Origin: Xanthomonas euroxanthea
GTDB lineage: Bacteria; Pseudomonadota; Gammaproteobacteria; Xanthomonadales; Xanthomonadaceae
DNA: 64,000 nucleotides
Direction: 5' to 3'
Assembly (NCBI RefSeq): GCF_900476395.1
Contig: NZ_UIHB01000005.1
Span: 434,001 to 498,000 of the forward strand
Numbering within the stretch: position 1 is the first letter of the stretch; every line of letters begins with the position of its first letter. A model generated the notes under the pieces. The model made no database searches. It was not told the DNA's origin and was given only the letters and a program-made list of their open reading frames with translations. Both the position numbers and the translations under genes were made by a program. This document shows positions 48,090 to 57,665 of the stretch, piece after piece.

Positions 48090-50293
48090 GCGCGCAACAG
48101 CTCGGGCAGATGCGGAAGCAGCTTGTCCAGCGTCACCGGGTACTCACGGACGCGCACACCGGTAGCGTTGTAGACCGCATTGGCGATTGCCGCGGCCACG
48201 CCGCAGATGCCCAGCTCGCCGACACCCTTGGCCTTCATCGGCGACGACATCGGGTCGCTCTCTTCGAGAAAGATCACTTCCTGGTGCGGGATGTCTGCAT
48301 GCACCGGCACTTCGTAACCGGCCAGATCGTGATTGACGAAAAAGCCCAGCCGCTTGTCGACCGCCAGCTCTTCCATCAGGGCCGCGCCCGCGCCCATCGT
48401 CATGCCGCCGATGACCTGGCTACGTGCAGACTTGGGATTGAGGATGCGTCCAGCCGCACACACCGCGAGCATGCGTCGGATGCGCACCTCGGCAGTGGCG
48501 ATATCCACGCCGACTTCGACGAAGTGCGCGCCAAAGGTTGACAGCTGATGCGTCTTGGAGAGGTCGCCGAACTCGATCTTGTCCTCCACCACCAAGGCGC
48601 CATTGGCGGCCGCATCGCCCAGCGCGATGCGCTTGCTGCCGGCACGCACATGGCTGTCGGCAAATTCGGCCTTGGCCGGGTCCAGCCCCAGCTGCTTGGC
48701 GACGGCCTCGCGCAGCTTCACCGCTGCAGCGTACACACCGGCGGTGGAGCTGTTCGCACCCCACTGCCCACCGGAGCCAGCCGAGGCAGGAAAACTGGAA
48801 TCGCCCAGCCGCACATCCACCCAGTCCAGCGGCACGCCCATCATTTCTGCGGCGGTCTGCGCAATGATGGTGTAGGAGCCGGTGCCGATATCGGTCATGT
48901 CGGTTTCCACCACCACGCGACCGCCCTGCTCCAGGCGCATGCGCGCGCCGGAGGTCATCACCGGCGCATTGCGGAACGCTGCCGCCACGCCCATGCCGAC
49001 CAGCCAGCGCCCATCGCGGTTGCTGGCCGGCTTGGCCTTGCGCTTGGACCAGTCGAAACGCTTTGCGCCATCTTCCAGGCACTTGACCAACTGACGCTGC
49101 GAGAACGGGCGCTGCGGGTTTTCCGGATCCACCTGGGTATCGTTGACGATCCGGAACTTGACCGGATCCATGTCCAGCTTCTCGGCCATTTCGTCCATGG
49201 CCACTTCCAGCGCCATCAACCCCGGCGCTTCGCCAGGCGCACGCATCGCATTGCCTTCGGGCAGATCGAGCACGGCCAGGCGTGTGGCAACCAGGCGGTT
49301 GGCACCGGCATACAGCAACTGCGTCTGCGCGGCCGCAATCTCAGGCCCGCCCTCAGGCAGGTCGCCTGACCAGCTCTCATGCGCAATCGCGGTGATCTTG
49401 CCATCGCGCTGTGCGCCGATACGGATGCGCTGCACGGTGGCCGGGCGGTGCGTGGTGTTGTTGAAGATCAGCGGCCGCGGCAACATCACCTTGACCGGGC
49501 GTCCGACCTGGCGTGCGGCCAGCGAGGCCAGCACCGCATCGGCACGCAGGAAGAGCTTGCCGCCGAAGCCGCCACCGATATACGGCGACATCAGACGCAC
49601 GTTTTCGCGCGGGATACCGAGCGTCCTGGCCAGATCGCCCGTGCTCCAGTCGATCATCTGATTGGAGGTCCACACCCTGAGCTTGTCGCCCTCCCACATG
49701 GCGATCGATGCGTGCGGCTCCATCATCGCGTGCGAATGGTCAGGCGTGGTGTATTCGGCATCCAGTTGCACCGGGGCTGCCGCGAAGGCGCTATCGAAAT
49801 TGCCGACTGCGCTGTTCGGCGCCCCGCCCTCCTTGGTGACCTTGGCGCCATCGCGTGCCTTCTCCAGATCGTAGGCACCGACATGGCGGCCGTAGTCGAC
49901 CTTGATCAGCTGGCCTGCGGCGCGTGCCTGTTCGAAGGTCTCGGCCACCACCACCGCAATGGCCTGGTGGTAATGCTGGATCTCCGGGCCGCCCAGCAAC
50001 TTGGCGGTGTTGTATTTGCCTTTCTGCAGCTTGCCTGCATTCTGCGCGGTGACGATGCCGAGCACGCCTGGCGCATTGCGCGCAGCGCTCAGATCGATGC
50101 TGCGGATGCTGCCCTTGGAGATGCCGGCACCGACGACATGGCCGTAGGCGGCACGTCCAGGCAGGTCGTGATGCTCGTAGGCATACGGCGCCCGCCCGGT
50201 GGTCTTGAGCGGACCGTCGATACGATCGACCGGCTTGCCGACGACCTTGAGCTGGTCGATGGGGTTGGTACTGGCGGGAGTGTCGAATTTCAT
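48086..50293 (-). CDS. paoC: Aldehyde oxidoreductase molybdenum-binding subunit PaoC
   Basis: Catalytic subunit (735 aa) of the periplasmic aldehyde oxidoreductase, oxidising aromatic and other aldehydes to acids. It is strikingly close to E. coli PaoC: MKFDTPASTNPIDQLKVVGKP, SPYIGGGFGGKLFLRADA, MRAPGEAPGLMALE, DMTDIGTGSYTI and the active-site Glu loop AKGVGELGICG. The enzyme is exported as a folded complex by the Tat signal on PaoA. It is followed by the coupled xdhC-type gene, and preceded by paoB one base away. Confidence 0.96.
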   Translation of the reverse strand: MKFDTPASTNPIDQLKVVGKPVDRIDGPLKTTGRAPYAYEHHDLPGRAAYGHVVGAGISKGSIRSIDLSAARNAPGVLGIVTAQNAGKLQKGKYNTAKLLGGPEIQHYHQAIAVVVAETFEQARAAGQLIKVDYGRHVGAYDLEKARDGAKVTKEGGAPNSAVGNFDSAFAAAPVQLDAEYTTPDHSHAMMEPHASIAMWEGDKLRVWTSNQMIDWSTGDLARTLGIPRENVRLMSPYIGGGFGGKLFLRADAVLASLAARQVGRPVKVMLPRPLIFNNTTHRPATVQRIRIGAQRDGKITAIAHESWSGDLPEGGPEIAAAQTQLLYAGANRLVATRLAVLDLPEGNAMRAPGEAPGLMALEVAMDEMAEKLDMDPVKFRIVNDTQVDPENPQRPFSQRQLVKCLEDGAKRFDWSKRKAKPASNRDGRWLVGMGVAAAFRNAPVMTSGARMRLEQGGRVVVETDMTDIGTGSYTIIAQTAAEMMGVPLDWVDVRLGDSSFPASAGSGGQWGANSSTAGVYAAAVKLREAVAKQLGLDPAKAEFADSHVRAGSKRIALGDAAANGALVVEDKIEFGDLSKTHQLSTFGAHFVEVGVDIATAEVRIRRMLAVCAAGRILNPKSARSQVIGGMTMGAGAALMEELAVDKRLGFFVNHDLAGYEVPVHADIPHQEVIFLEESDPMSSPMKAKGVGELGICGVAAAIANAVYNATGVRVREYPVTLDKLLPHLPELLRA

Positions 50294-50294
50294 A

Positions 50295-51245
50295 TCAGGC
50301 CCTCGTGTCGGCCAGGATCGCGGTCAAGGTGCGCTCAACCAGCGGCAGCTTGAAGGCATTGTGTTCAGTGGGTTGTGCGCCATCGAGCAGCACGGAGGCA
50401 ATCGCACGCGCACCCTGGCGCGACTGCGCTTCGGCCGCCTCGCTGCGCCACGGCTTGTGGGCGACACCGCCGACGCCGACACGCACGCTGCCATCGCGTT
50501 GCACGACCGCCGCAACCGACACCAGGGCGAATGCGTACGAGGCGCGGTCGCGCACCTTGCGGTAGACATGCGTGCCGCCGAGCGGCTTGGGCAGGCTTAC
50601 CGCGGTGATCAGTTCGCCGCGTTCCAGGACGGTTTCCAGGTGCGGCGTCTTGCCGGGCGCACGATAGAACTCGGACAGCGGCACCGCACGCGTCTGTCCA
50701 TCCGGGCGCACGGTTTCGACAACCGCATCGAGGACGCGCATCGCAATGGCCATATCGCTGGGATGGGTGGCGATGCATTCTTCGCTCACGCCGATCACCG
50801 CCAACTGCCGGTTGAAGCCGCCGATGGCCGCGCACCCGCTGCCCGGCAGGCGCTTGTTGCACGGCTGATTGGTGTCGTAGAAATACGGGCAACGCGTACG
50901 TTGCAACAGGTTGCCCGCCGTGGTGGCGCGGTTGCGCAACTGCCCCGAGGCACCTGCAAGCAACGCGCGCGACAGCACGGCGTAATCGCGACGCACGCGG
51001 GCGTCGGCTGCAAGATCGGTATTGCGCACCAGCGCACCGATGCGCAGGCCGCCGTCCGGCGTTTCCTCGATGGTGTCCAGGCTCAGTCCGTTGACGTCGA
51101 TCAGGTGCGAGGGCGTTTCGATCTGCAGCTTCATCAGATCGAGCAGGTTGGTGCCGCCTGCGATGAATTTGGCACCCGGCTGACGCGCCGCCTTGGCCGC
51201 TGCATCGGCGGGCGAGGTCGCGCGCTCGTAGCTAAACGCCTTCAT
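50295..51245 (-). CDS. paoB: Aldehyde oxidoreductase FAD/[4Fe-4S] subunit PaoB
   Basis: FAD-binding subunit of 316 aa. The flavin loop is [19 protein letters not shown]. The PaoB-specific Cys-rich insertion [12 protein letters not shown] and PGSGCAAI carries the extra 4Fe-4S cluster, and the C-terminal CO-dehydrogenase flavoprotein domain includes [14 protein letters not shown]. Its start overlaps the paoA stop codon by four bases (ATGA), and paoC follows after one base. Confidence 0.94.
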   Translation of the reverse strand: MKAFSYERATSPADAAAKAARQPGAKFIAGGTNLLDLMKLQIETPSHLIDVNGLSLDTIEETPDGGLRIGALVRNTDLAADARVRRDYAVLSRALLAGASGQLRNRATTAGNLLQRTRCPYFYDTNQPCNKRLPGSGCAAIGGFNRQLAVIGVSEECIATHPSDMAIAMRVLDAVVETVRPDGQTRAVPLSEFYRAPGKTPHLETVLERGELITAVSLPKPLGGTHVYRKVRDRASYAFALVSVAAVVQRDGSVRVGVGGVAHKPWRSEAAEAQSRQGARAIASVLLDGAQPTEHNAFKLPLVERTLTAILADTRA

Positions 51246-51892
51246 GCGCGCTCTCCGGCAACTTCGTTGATCGCATCGACGATGTTGGAATACGCGCCGC
51301 AGCGGCAGATGTTGCCACTCATCCGTTCCTGCAGTTCCGGCGTGGTGAGCCGGGTCTTGCCGGTGAGATCTTCGGTGACATGACTGGGAATGCCGCGCTT
51401 GACCTCGTCCAGCACCGCCACTGCCGAACAGATCTGCCCGGGCGTGCAATAGCCGCACTGGTATCCATCGTGCTTGACGAAGGCCGCCTGCATCGGATGC
51501 AGCTTGTCCGGCGTGCCAAGGCCTTCGATGGTGGTGATCTTGCCGCCCTGGTGCATCACCGCCAGCGACAGGCAGGAATTCATCCGCTGCCCATCGACGA
51601 TCACGGTGCAGGCACCACATTGGCCGTGGTCGCAGCCTTTCTTGGTGCCGGTCAGCTGCAGGTGTTCGCGCAGGGCATCCAGCAAGGTGGTGCGATTGTC
51701 CAGGGTCAGCGTCACCGGCTTGCCGTTGACTTCGAACGCAACCTGGCTCGATGCATTGGCAGGCTCGACTGCCTGCCGCTGCGACATCGCAGAGGCGGCA
51801 GTTGCAGCCATCGATTGGGTTGCGGCAACGCTGGCTGCCGACGCCGTGCCAGCGATCAGTACCTCGCGACGGGTCATCTTGATATCTCTCAT
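51242..51892 (-). CDS. paoA: Aldehyde oxidoreductase 2Fe-2S subunit PaoA with Tat signal
   Basis: Electron-transfer subunit of 216 aa. A twin-arginine motif [10 protein letters not shown] starts a hydrophobic signal (to about residue 35). The plant-type 2Fe-2S centre is [13 protein letters not shown], then NSCLSLAV, and the second centre is CGYCTPGQ with CRCGAY. GGAG lies before the chosen ATG; in-frame ATG codons at 51901 and 51910 are also possible. It is the first gene of the operon and carries the Tat signal for the whole complex. Confidence 0.93.
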   Translation of the reverse strand: MRDIKMTRREVLIAGTASAASVAATQSMAATAASAMSQRQAVEPANASSQVAFEVNGKPVTLTLDNRTTLLDALREHLQLTGTKKGCDHGQCGACTVIVDGQRMNSCLSLAVMHQGGKITTIEGLGTPDKLHPMQAAFVKHDGYQCGYCTPGQICSAVAVLDEVKRGIPSHVTEDLTGKTRLTTPELQERMSGNICRCGAYSNIVDAINEVAGERA

Positions 51893-52502
51893 GGCTGGCA
51901 TCTCCAACAATGCTGGCTTATACAGTTCTTAAATAATGTGCAGCGCGGCCGGTCACAATCGCGTGAGCATGCAGCGCGTGTGTGCGGGGGTGAATCGGCG
52001 GTATGCCTTGATTCTAGAGCCGCTGCAGGCAGGCATTGGCGGCATGGACGGCATGTGCCTATGAAACGCGCTCATCATTGTTGGCATGCGGTGCGCGCCG
52101 GCCTGCGCATCGATCAAGGCGCACCGACAGCGCGCGTGTGTGTGGACAGCGGGTTGCAGCGCTTGCGGTGATGCAAGATGTTTTCTCGACATGCTGGAAG
52201 GGATGCCCGCATCCCTGCCAGCTGCGTGGGCGACGACGATCAGAGCCTCTACGCGACGCGCGCTCCGTCATTTTTCCGCTTCACCATGAGCGTCTGGCGC
52301 AGCCGGGCGCACTGTGTAGAGAACATCCAGGTAGAGAACATCCGGATGCGAACGATCAACTGCAGCGGCAACCCACGCCTAGCGCGCAGTTGCCAGACGC
52401 GCATGGACAGCGTGCAGGCCCTGGCGTCTCGGCGTGGTACATGCCGACTCGGCGCAGCGGCCGCGCCCGCCCGGTGGCAAGCGCGGCAGTTTGCAACTGC
52501 TC
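51893..52502. other. Intergenic region upstream of the pao operon
   Basis: About 610 bases without a supported gene. A 13-base direct repeat GTAGAGAACATCC occurs at 52316-52328 and 52331-52343. A TATAAG-like minus-10 (minus strand, near 51917-51922) sits just before paoA and could be its promoter. Open frames on both strands here lack ribosome sites and motifs. Confidence 0.5.
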
Positions 52503-53510
52503 CTAGAACTCCAGCACGATCTTGCCCAGGTGGCCGCCTGCCTGCTGCAACGCAAACGCGTCGGCGATCTCGTCCAGCGCGAAGGCGCGATCGATCACCG
52601 GGCGCAGCGGCAAGGCGTCCAGCGCACGCACCAGCTGCTGCTGATGCGTGCGGCTGCCGACCACCAGCCCTTGCAGGCGCTGCTGCCGGACCATCATTTC
52701 CGCGGTCGGCACCGGACCGGCGGCACCGGTCAACACGCCGATCAAGGCGATATGCCCGCCCACCCGTCCAGCACGGATCGATTGCGCCAACGTGCCCGGC
52801 CCACCGACCTCGACCACGTGATCCACGCCGCGTCCGTTGGTGATCTCCCGCACCTGCGCCGACCACTCGGCGTGCTGCCGATAGTTGATCACGTGGTCTG
52901 CACCCAGCGCGCGCGCCTTGGCCAGCTTTTCGTCGGACGACGATGTCGCAATGACGGTGGCGCCCATCGCCTTGGCAAACTGCAATGCAAAGATCGACAC
53001 ACCGCCGGTGCCGAGCACCAGCACGCTATCGCCGGCCTTGAGTCCGCCATTGACCACCAGGGCGCGCCATGCCGTGACGCCGGCCGTGGTCAAGGTGGCC
53101 GCTTCGGCATGGCTGTAGCCGGCCGGCGCATGCGTGAACGCGTGCGCAGCGGCCACGACTGCGGAACGCGCATACCCGTCCACGCCATCGCCAGGCGTGG
53201 TGGCAAAACCGGCACGTAGCGGCTCGCCATCCAGCCAGTCGGGAAAGAAGGTGGATACCACATGGTCGCCGACGGCGAACTCATCCACCTCCGGCCCGAC
53301 GGCCTCGACCACACCGGCGCCGTCGGACATGGGGATGCGGCCATCAGCGGTCGGTGCCTGCCCCGACACCACGCCAAGGTCATGGAAATTCAGCGAGCTT
53401 GCGTGCAGCCGCACTCTGATCTGACCGCGTGCCGGCTGCCCGGGGTCTGGCAGCGCAACGGCATGTAATGCGTTCAAACCTGCAGGATGAGCTAAACGAA
53501 TGGCGCGCAT
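52503..53510 (-). CDS. Zinc-free NAD(P)-dependent alcohol dehydrogenase / quinone oxidoreductase
   Basis: Medium-chain dehydrogenase/reductase of 335 aa. The GroES-like N-terminus has ASSLNFHDLGVVSGQ and MSDGAGVVEAVGPEVDEFAVGD, without the zinc-binding Cys residues. The nucleotide-binding domain has LVLGTGGVSIFALQFAKAMGA and YRQHAEWSAQVREITNGRGVDHV. It therefore resembles quinone oxidoreductases more than classic alcohol dehydrogenases. GGGAG lies in front of the ATG. Physiological substrate unknown. Monocistronic, divergent from the diguanylate cyclase gene. Confidence 0.9.
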   Translation of the reverse strand: MRAIRLAHPAGLNALHAVALPDPGQPARGQIRVRLHASSLNFHDLGVVSGQAPTADGRIPMSDGAGVVEAVGPEVDEFAVGDHVVSTFFPDWLDGEPLRAGFATTPGDGVDGYARSAVVAAAHAFTHAPAGYSHAEAATLTTAGVTAWRALVVNGGLKAGDSVLVLGTGGVSIFALQFAKAMGATVIATSSSDEKLAKARALGADHVINYRQHAEWSAQVREITNGRGVDHVVEVGGPGTLAQSIRAGRVGGHIALIGVLTGAAGPVPTAEMMVRQQRLQGLVVGSRTHQQQLVRALDALPLRPVIDRAFALDEIADAFALQQAGGHLGKIVLEF

Positions 53511-53805
53511 ACGGCACTCCCTGTTGTGATCGGCGTTCGGGATAACACGCCGGGCGTTAGCCGCATGCAGTCGAGCTGGCTTTTGGCGCTGCTGTCGGCT
53601 GCCGTGTTTCGTCGCATCGTCGAGCACGGTGACAACAGCAGGCTGGACAGCGGCGCGGTTGCACGCCAGCTGAGCGTTCCCGCAGCGCATGAGGCATCAA
53701 TCACAGATCTGCATTGCACGCCGCGGTGCAAGCGATTCCACGCGGCGCCAACGGCTAGGCTGGCATGGCAATTGCAACCTCCTGCTGTCCAGACAGGTAC
53801 CTTCC

Positions 53806-55290
53806 GTGACATCGACCAGCAAGCGACGGCGGCAACGTGCACAACGCATCGCGTTGCACTTTGTGCTGAGCATTTCGTGCCTGCTGCTGCTTGGTTCGGA
53901 GTACTGGTCCATCCATGACGAGCGCACCAGCGCGCTGCATGCCGCCGAAGCGCAATCGTTGAATCTCGCCAATTCGCTGGCGCAGCATGCCAGCGACACC
54001 ATGACCATCGCCGATGCCGTGCTGTCCGGGTTGGTGTCGCGGGTGGAGCACGACCAGGGCTCGGCCAGTGCGCGACTGGTCATGCATGACTTTCTGGTAC
54101 ATGAGGCGCGTCGCTCGGACCGGTTGCACGGCATCTTCATCTATGCGGCCGATGGCACCTGGATGAGTTCGTCACTGAGCAGCACGCCCAGGACACACAA
54201 CAACGCCGATCGTGCCTATTTCAAATATCACCGCGACCATCGCGACGCCCTGTCGCTGGTCGGGCCACCGGTCCAGAGCCGCTCCGATGGTAGCTGGGTG
54301 CTCACGTTGAGCCGGCGCCTCAACACGCCCGGCGGCGAATTTGCAGGCGTTGTCCTGGTCACGCTGCAACTGAAGTATTTCCAGAACTACTACAGCAGCT
54401 TCGAGGTCGGCCCGAATGGCACCATCGGCATGACCAATGACGATGGCATCGTGCTGGTGCGCCGGCCCGACAAACCGGGCGTGATCGGCACCTCGATCGC
54501 CGGCACCTCGATCTACGTCACCATGCGCGCACGCAGGCACGGCACTGCGACCTATCGTTCGCCGATCGATGGCGTGGAGCGTATTTCCAGTTTCGCGCCG
54601 GCGCAGGCGTATCCACTGACTGTCTTGACCGGCGTCTCGGTCGATGACGCATTGGCCAATTGGCGCCAATCCGCGCGCCAGCGGATCATGATCGCCACCT
54701 TGGGATGCGTGCTGCTGCTGGGCGTGGGCATCTGGCTGGATCTGCAATTGCGCCGCATGCACCGCAACGAGGAAAAACTCAGCTCCGAAGCCTGGATAGA
54801 TGCGCTCACCGGCATTGCCAACCGGCGTGCATTCGATCACCGGCTCTCGCGCGCCTTGCAGCAGGCGGTGCATCGACAAGCGCCATTGTCGGTGCTGATG
54901 ATCGATGTCGATCATTTCAAGCTCTACAACGACACCTACGGCCATGTAAATGGCGACGCCTGCCTGCGCCTGATCGCGGGCGCAATCGCCGGCTGCTCAC
55001 GGCGCAGCGAAGACATTGCCGCGCGTTACGGCGGCGAAGAGTTCGGCATGATCCTGCCGCAGACAGATGCTGCCGGCGCGTTGCGACTGGCCGATGCAAT
55101 CCGTAGCGCCGTCGCCGCGCTCGGCCTGATGCACATGTCCAGCCCGACCAGCGCGCACGTCACCGTCAGCGTCGGCGCAGCGACGTTCGAACCGGGCGAA
55201 GTGCCACTCAGCCCTGATGCCTTCGTGCATGACGCCGATTCGGCGCTGTATCGCGCCAAGCAGAATGGGCGGAATCGCACATCGGCCTAG
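53806..55290 (+). CDS. Membrane diguanylate cyclase (dCache-GGDEF)
   Basis: c-di-GMP synthase of 494 aa from the chosen GTG (an upstream in-frame ATG at 53689 is an alternative giving 533 aa). One membrane helix (residues about 15-35), an extracytoplasmic dCache-like sensor with the pattern FKYHRDHRDALSLVGPPVQSRSDG, and a second helix (about 290-310) are followed by GGDEF. The active site is GGEEF (409-413), preceded five residues earlier by the I-site RSED (400-403), so product inhibition is expected. The presence of a competent active site makes it likely active. Confidence 0.93.
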   Translation: MTSTSKRRRQRAQRIALHFVLSISCLLLLGSEYWSIHDERTSALHAAEAQSLNLANSLAQHASDTMTIADAVLSGLVSRVEHDQGSASARLVMHDFLVHEARRSDRLHGIFIYAADGTWMSSSLSSTPRTHNNADRAYFKYHRDHRDALSLVGPPVQSRSDGSWVLTLSRRLNTPGGEFAGVVLVTLQLKYFQNYYSSFEVGPNGTIGMTNDDGIVLVRRPDKPGVIGTSIAGTSIYVTMRARRHGTATYRSPIDGVERISSFAPAQAYPLTVLTGVSVDDALANWRQSARQRIMIATLGCVLLLGVGIWLDLQLRRMHRNEEKLSSEAWIDALTGIANRRAFDHRLSRALQQAVHRQAPLSVLMIDVDHFKLYNDTYGHVNGDACLRLIAGAIAGCSRRSEDIAARYGGEEFGMILPQTDAAGALRLADAIRSAVAALGLMHMSSPTSAHVTVSVGAATFEPGEVPLSPDAFVHDADSALYRAKQNGRNRTSA

Positions 55291-55536
55291 CGCAGCGGGC
55301 AACACCACTGCGCGCTACGCCGGGTGGGCGCGTCTCGCGCCCGAATCGGCAGGTGCCAGGCGCACGCACCCCTGCTGCGCGGCGCTTGCACCCGCCTGGC
55401 GATTGCTTGCGAGGGGGTGTCAGCCATGCCTGGTCGAGATTGGTCAGCGGTGCCGTCGTACCGGCCAGGTCAGCCTGCGCGTGCAGCAGCTTCGAAACCG
55501 CCGGCGTGCAGCGATGCCGCCAATGGCCAGCACGCA

Positions 55537-55561
55537 GAAGGCCCGCACAATGCGGGCCTTC
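55537..55561 (-). terminator. Terminator of ssb
   Basis: GAAGGCCCGCA / TGCGGGCCTTC form a perfect 11-base stem with a CAA loop, 28 bases after the ssb stop codon in the minus direction. Only a short T-run follows, so the strength is uncertain. Confidence 0.6.
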
Positions 55562-55588
55562 CGGAATGGCAAACAGGCTGGCTGCCGA

Positions 55589-56104
55589 TCAGAACGGGAT
55601 ATCGTCGTCGGCAAAATCGTCCATCGGCGGTGCCGACTGCTGCTGGGCCGGCTGCTGACGACGCGGGGCATAGTCCTGACCGCCGCCCTGACCACCGCCG
55701 CCTTGCTGCTGGCGCGGCGCCTGGCTGCGCTGCGGGCGATCGCCGCCCATGCCACCGCCACCGCCTTCGCCACGGCCGCCAAGCATCTGCATCTCGTTGG
55801 CGACGATGTCGGTGCTGTACTTCTCCACGCCGTCCTGGCCGGTGTACTTGTCGTAGCGCAGCTCGCCTTCGACGTACACCTGCGAACCCTTGCGCAGGTA
55901 CTCGCCGGCGATCTCGCCCAGCTTGCCGAAGAACACCACGCGGTGCCACTCGGTGCGCTCCTGGTTGTTGCCCTCGCGGTCCTTGCGCATGCTGGTGGTG
56001 GCCAGACTCACGCGCGTGATCGCCATGCCGGCCTGGGTGTACTTGGTGTCGGGATCGTTGCCGAGGTTGCCGACGAGGATGACTTTGTTGATGCCGCGGG
56101 CCAT
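55589..56104 (-). CDS. ssb: Single-stranded DNA-binding protein
   Basis: SSB protein of 171 aa. The OB fold starts [22 protein letters not shown] and contains [34 protein letters not shown] Gly/Gln-rich linker (about 115-160) precedes the acidic partner-binding tip [10 protein letters not shown]. It is divergent from ispB with 275 bases between starts; that gap holds both promoters but no gene. Confidence 0.97.
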   Translation of the reverse strand: MARGINKVILVGNLGNDPDTKYTQAGMAITRVSLATTSMRKDREGNNQERTEWHRVVFFGKLGEIAGEYLRKGSQVYVEGELRYDKYTGQDGVEKYSTDIVANEMQMLGGRGEGGGGGMGGDRPQRSQAPRQQQGGGGQGGGQDYAPRRQQPAQQQSAPPMDDFADDDIPF

Positions 56105-56379
56105 AGATGCTTCCGAGATGGTGCGCCGGCGCCGATGGGGCGCGGCGGTGAATGTCTTGGTGCCAATGTTACCGCACCTGCCCTGCCCCGGTGCCTGTAG
56201 GTCCCCGCAGCGCCGGGCCGGGGAATGCCGCGCCGGCAGGTCGGAATCCGGGCACTCCCGAACCTGCCCGGCGCTGACGCCGCAAGGGTTTGCGGCTGCC
56301 GTGAAGACCTCCGGACACGGCCGACGGGACGGATCTGGCCCAGACACCTATAATCGGCGCACATCACGAACGCCTGCGC

Positions 56380-57378
56380 ATGACCATCGCCGAAGACCTC
56401 CCCACCGTCCTGGGCCTGCCCCAGATCCAGTCCCTCGCCGCGCCCGACATGGCCGCGGTCGACGCGCTGATCCGCCGCCGCCTGGCCTCGGACGTCGTGC
56501 TGATCAACCAGATCGCCGATCACATCATCTCCGCCGGCGGCAAGCGCCTGCGTCCGATGCTGGTGATGCTGGCCGGTCACGCCGCTGGCGGCTCCGGCCC
56601 GGAGCACCACCAGTTGGCGGCGATCATCGAGTTCATCCACACCTCCACCTTGTTGCATGACGACGTGGTGGACGAATCGGACCTGCGCCGCGGGCGCAGC
56701 ACCGCCAATGCGCTGTGGGGCAATGCACCCAGCGTGCTGGTCGGCGACTTCCTGTATTCGCGCAGCTTCCAGTTGATGGTGGAGCTGGATCGCATGGAAG
56801 TCATGCAGATCCTGGCCGACACCACCAACCGCATCGCCGAAGGCGAGGTGCTGCAGCTGCTGCACGTGCACAACCCCGACACCGACGAAGCCGCCTACCT
56901 GCGCGTGATCGAGCGCAAGACTGCGGTGCTGTTCGCCGCCGGCACCCGCCTGGGCGCGCTGGCCTCGGGCGCGGACGCGCAGGTGCAGCAGCGCCTGTAC
57001 GACTACGGCATGCAGTTGGGCTTTGCCTTCCAGATTGCCGATGACGTACTCGACTACGCTGCCGACGCAGCCGACCTGGGCAAGAACCTGGGCGACGACC
57101 TGGCCGAAGGCAAGGCGACCCTGCCGCTGATCCACGCCATGGCGCACTCGGATGCGGGCACCCGGGAGCGGCTGCGCCAGATCGTCGAGCAAGGCGATGC
57201 AGCCGCGATGCCGGAAGTGTTGGCCGCCATCCACGCCACCGGCGGACTGGACTACAGCCGCCAGCGCGCCGCCGAATACGCAGCCGCCGCCGAACAGGCG
57301 CTGGACACCCTGCCCGCCAGCCCGGCGGTCGCCGCATTGCGCGGCCTGGCTCGCTACGCGGTGCAACGCACGCACTGA
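56380..57378 (+). CDS. ispB: Polyprenyl (octaprenyl) diphosphate synthase
   Basis: Trans-prenyl transferase of 332 aa that makes the side chain of ubiquinone. It shows both aspartate-rich motifs, LLHDDVVDESD (first) and FQIADDVLDY (second), plus GGKRLRPMLVMLAG and the GDFLYSRSFQLMV region. The chain length is presumed from homology to IspB, but xanthomonads make ubiquinone-8, which fits. Single gene; the following 285 bases hold a tandem repeat. Confidence 0.93.
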   Translation: MTIAEDLPTVLGLPQIQSLAAPDMAAVDALIRRRLASDVVLINQIADHIISAGGKRLRPMLVMLAGHAAGGSGPEHHQLAAIIEFIHTSTLLHDDVVDESDLRRGRSTANALWGNAPSVLVGDFLYSRSFQLMVELDRMEVMQILADTTNRIAEGEVLQLLHVHNPDTDEAAYLRVIERKTAVLFAAGTRLGALASGADAQVQQRLYDYGMQLGFAFQIADDVLDYAADAADLGKNLGDDLAEGKATLPLIHAMAHSDAGTRERLRQIVEQGDAAAMPEVLAAIHATGGLDYSRQRAAEYAAAAEQALDTLPASPAVAALRGLARYAVQRTH

Positions 57379-57491
57379 TCCGGGGCTGGACGCCCCGGAC
57401 GGAAGTGGGCATTTGGGATTGGGGATTCGCAAAATCGGCTGCTTGTGCTTTCACGACTCCCGGCATGCGATAGCGCAACGACGCTCAGCCC

Positions 57492-57665
57492 AAAGCCCTG
57501 AGCACTAGCTCACAGGAAGATTCGAAGAACGGAACCACGCCGTTGCGAATCCCGAATCCCGAATCACCACTCCCGGCTAAAGCCCAGAGCACTAGCTCAC
57601 AGGAAGATTCGAAGAACGGGACCACGCTGTTGCGAATCCCGAATCCCGAATCACCACTCCCTGCT
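57492..57665. repeat. 87-base tandem repeat next to the hydrolase stop codon
   Basis: Two adjacent units (57492-57578 and 57579-57665) of 87 bases, differing at only about four positions. Each contains AGCACTAGCTCACAGGAAG and GAATCCCGAATCCCGAATC. The second ends exactly at the stop codon of the minus-strand hydrolase gene. The CGAATCCC repeats are the reverse complement of the GATTCGGGATTGGGGATT runs near 14752, a motif also seen at 57416-57428. Confidence 0.9.

Noticed and set aside
52178..52843. 221-codon forward frame overlapping the end of the quinone oxidoreductase-like gene
   Set aside because: It overlaps a clear dehydrogenase on the other strand and has an Arg/Ala/Pro-rich, motif-free sequence.
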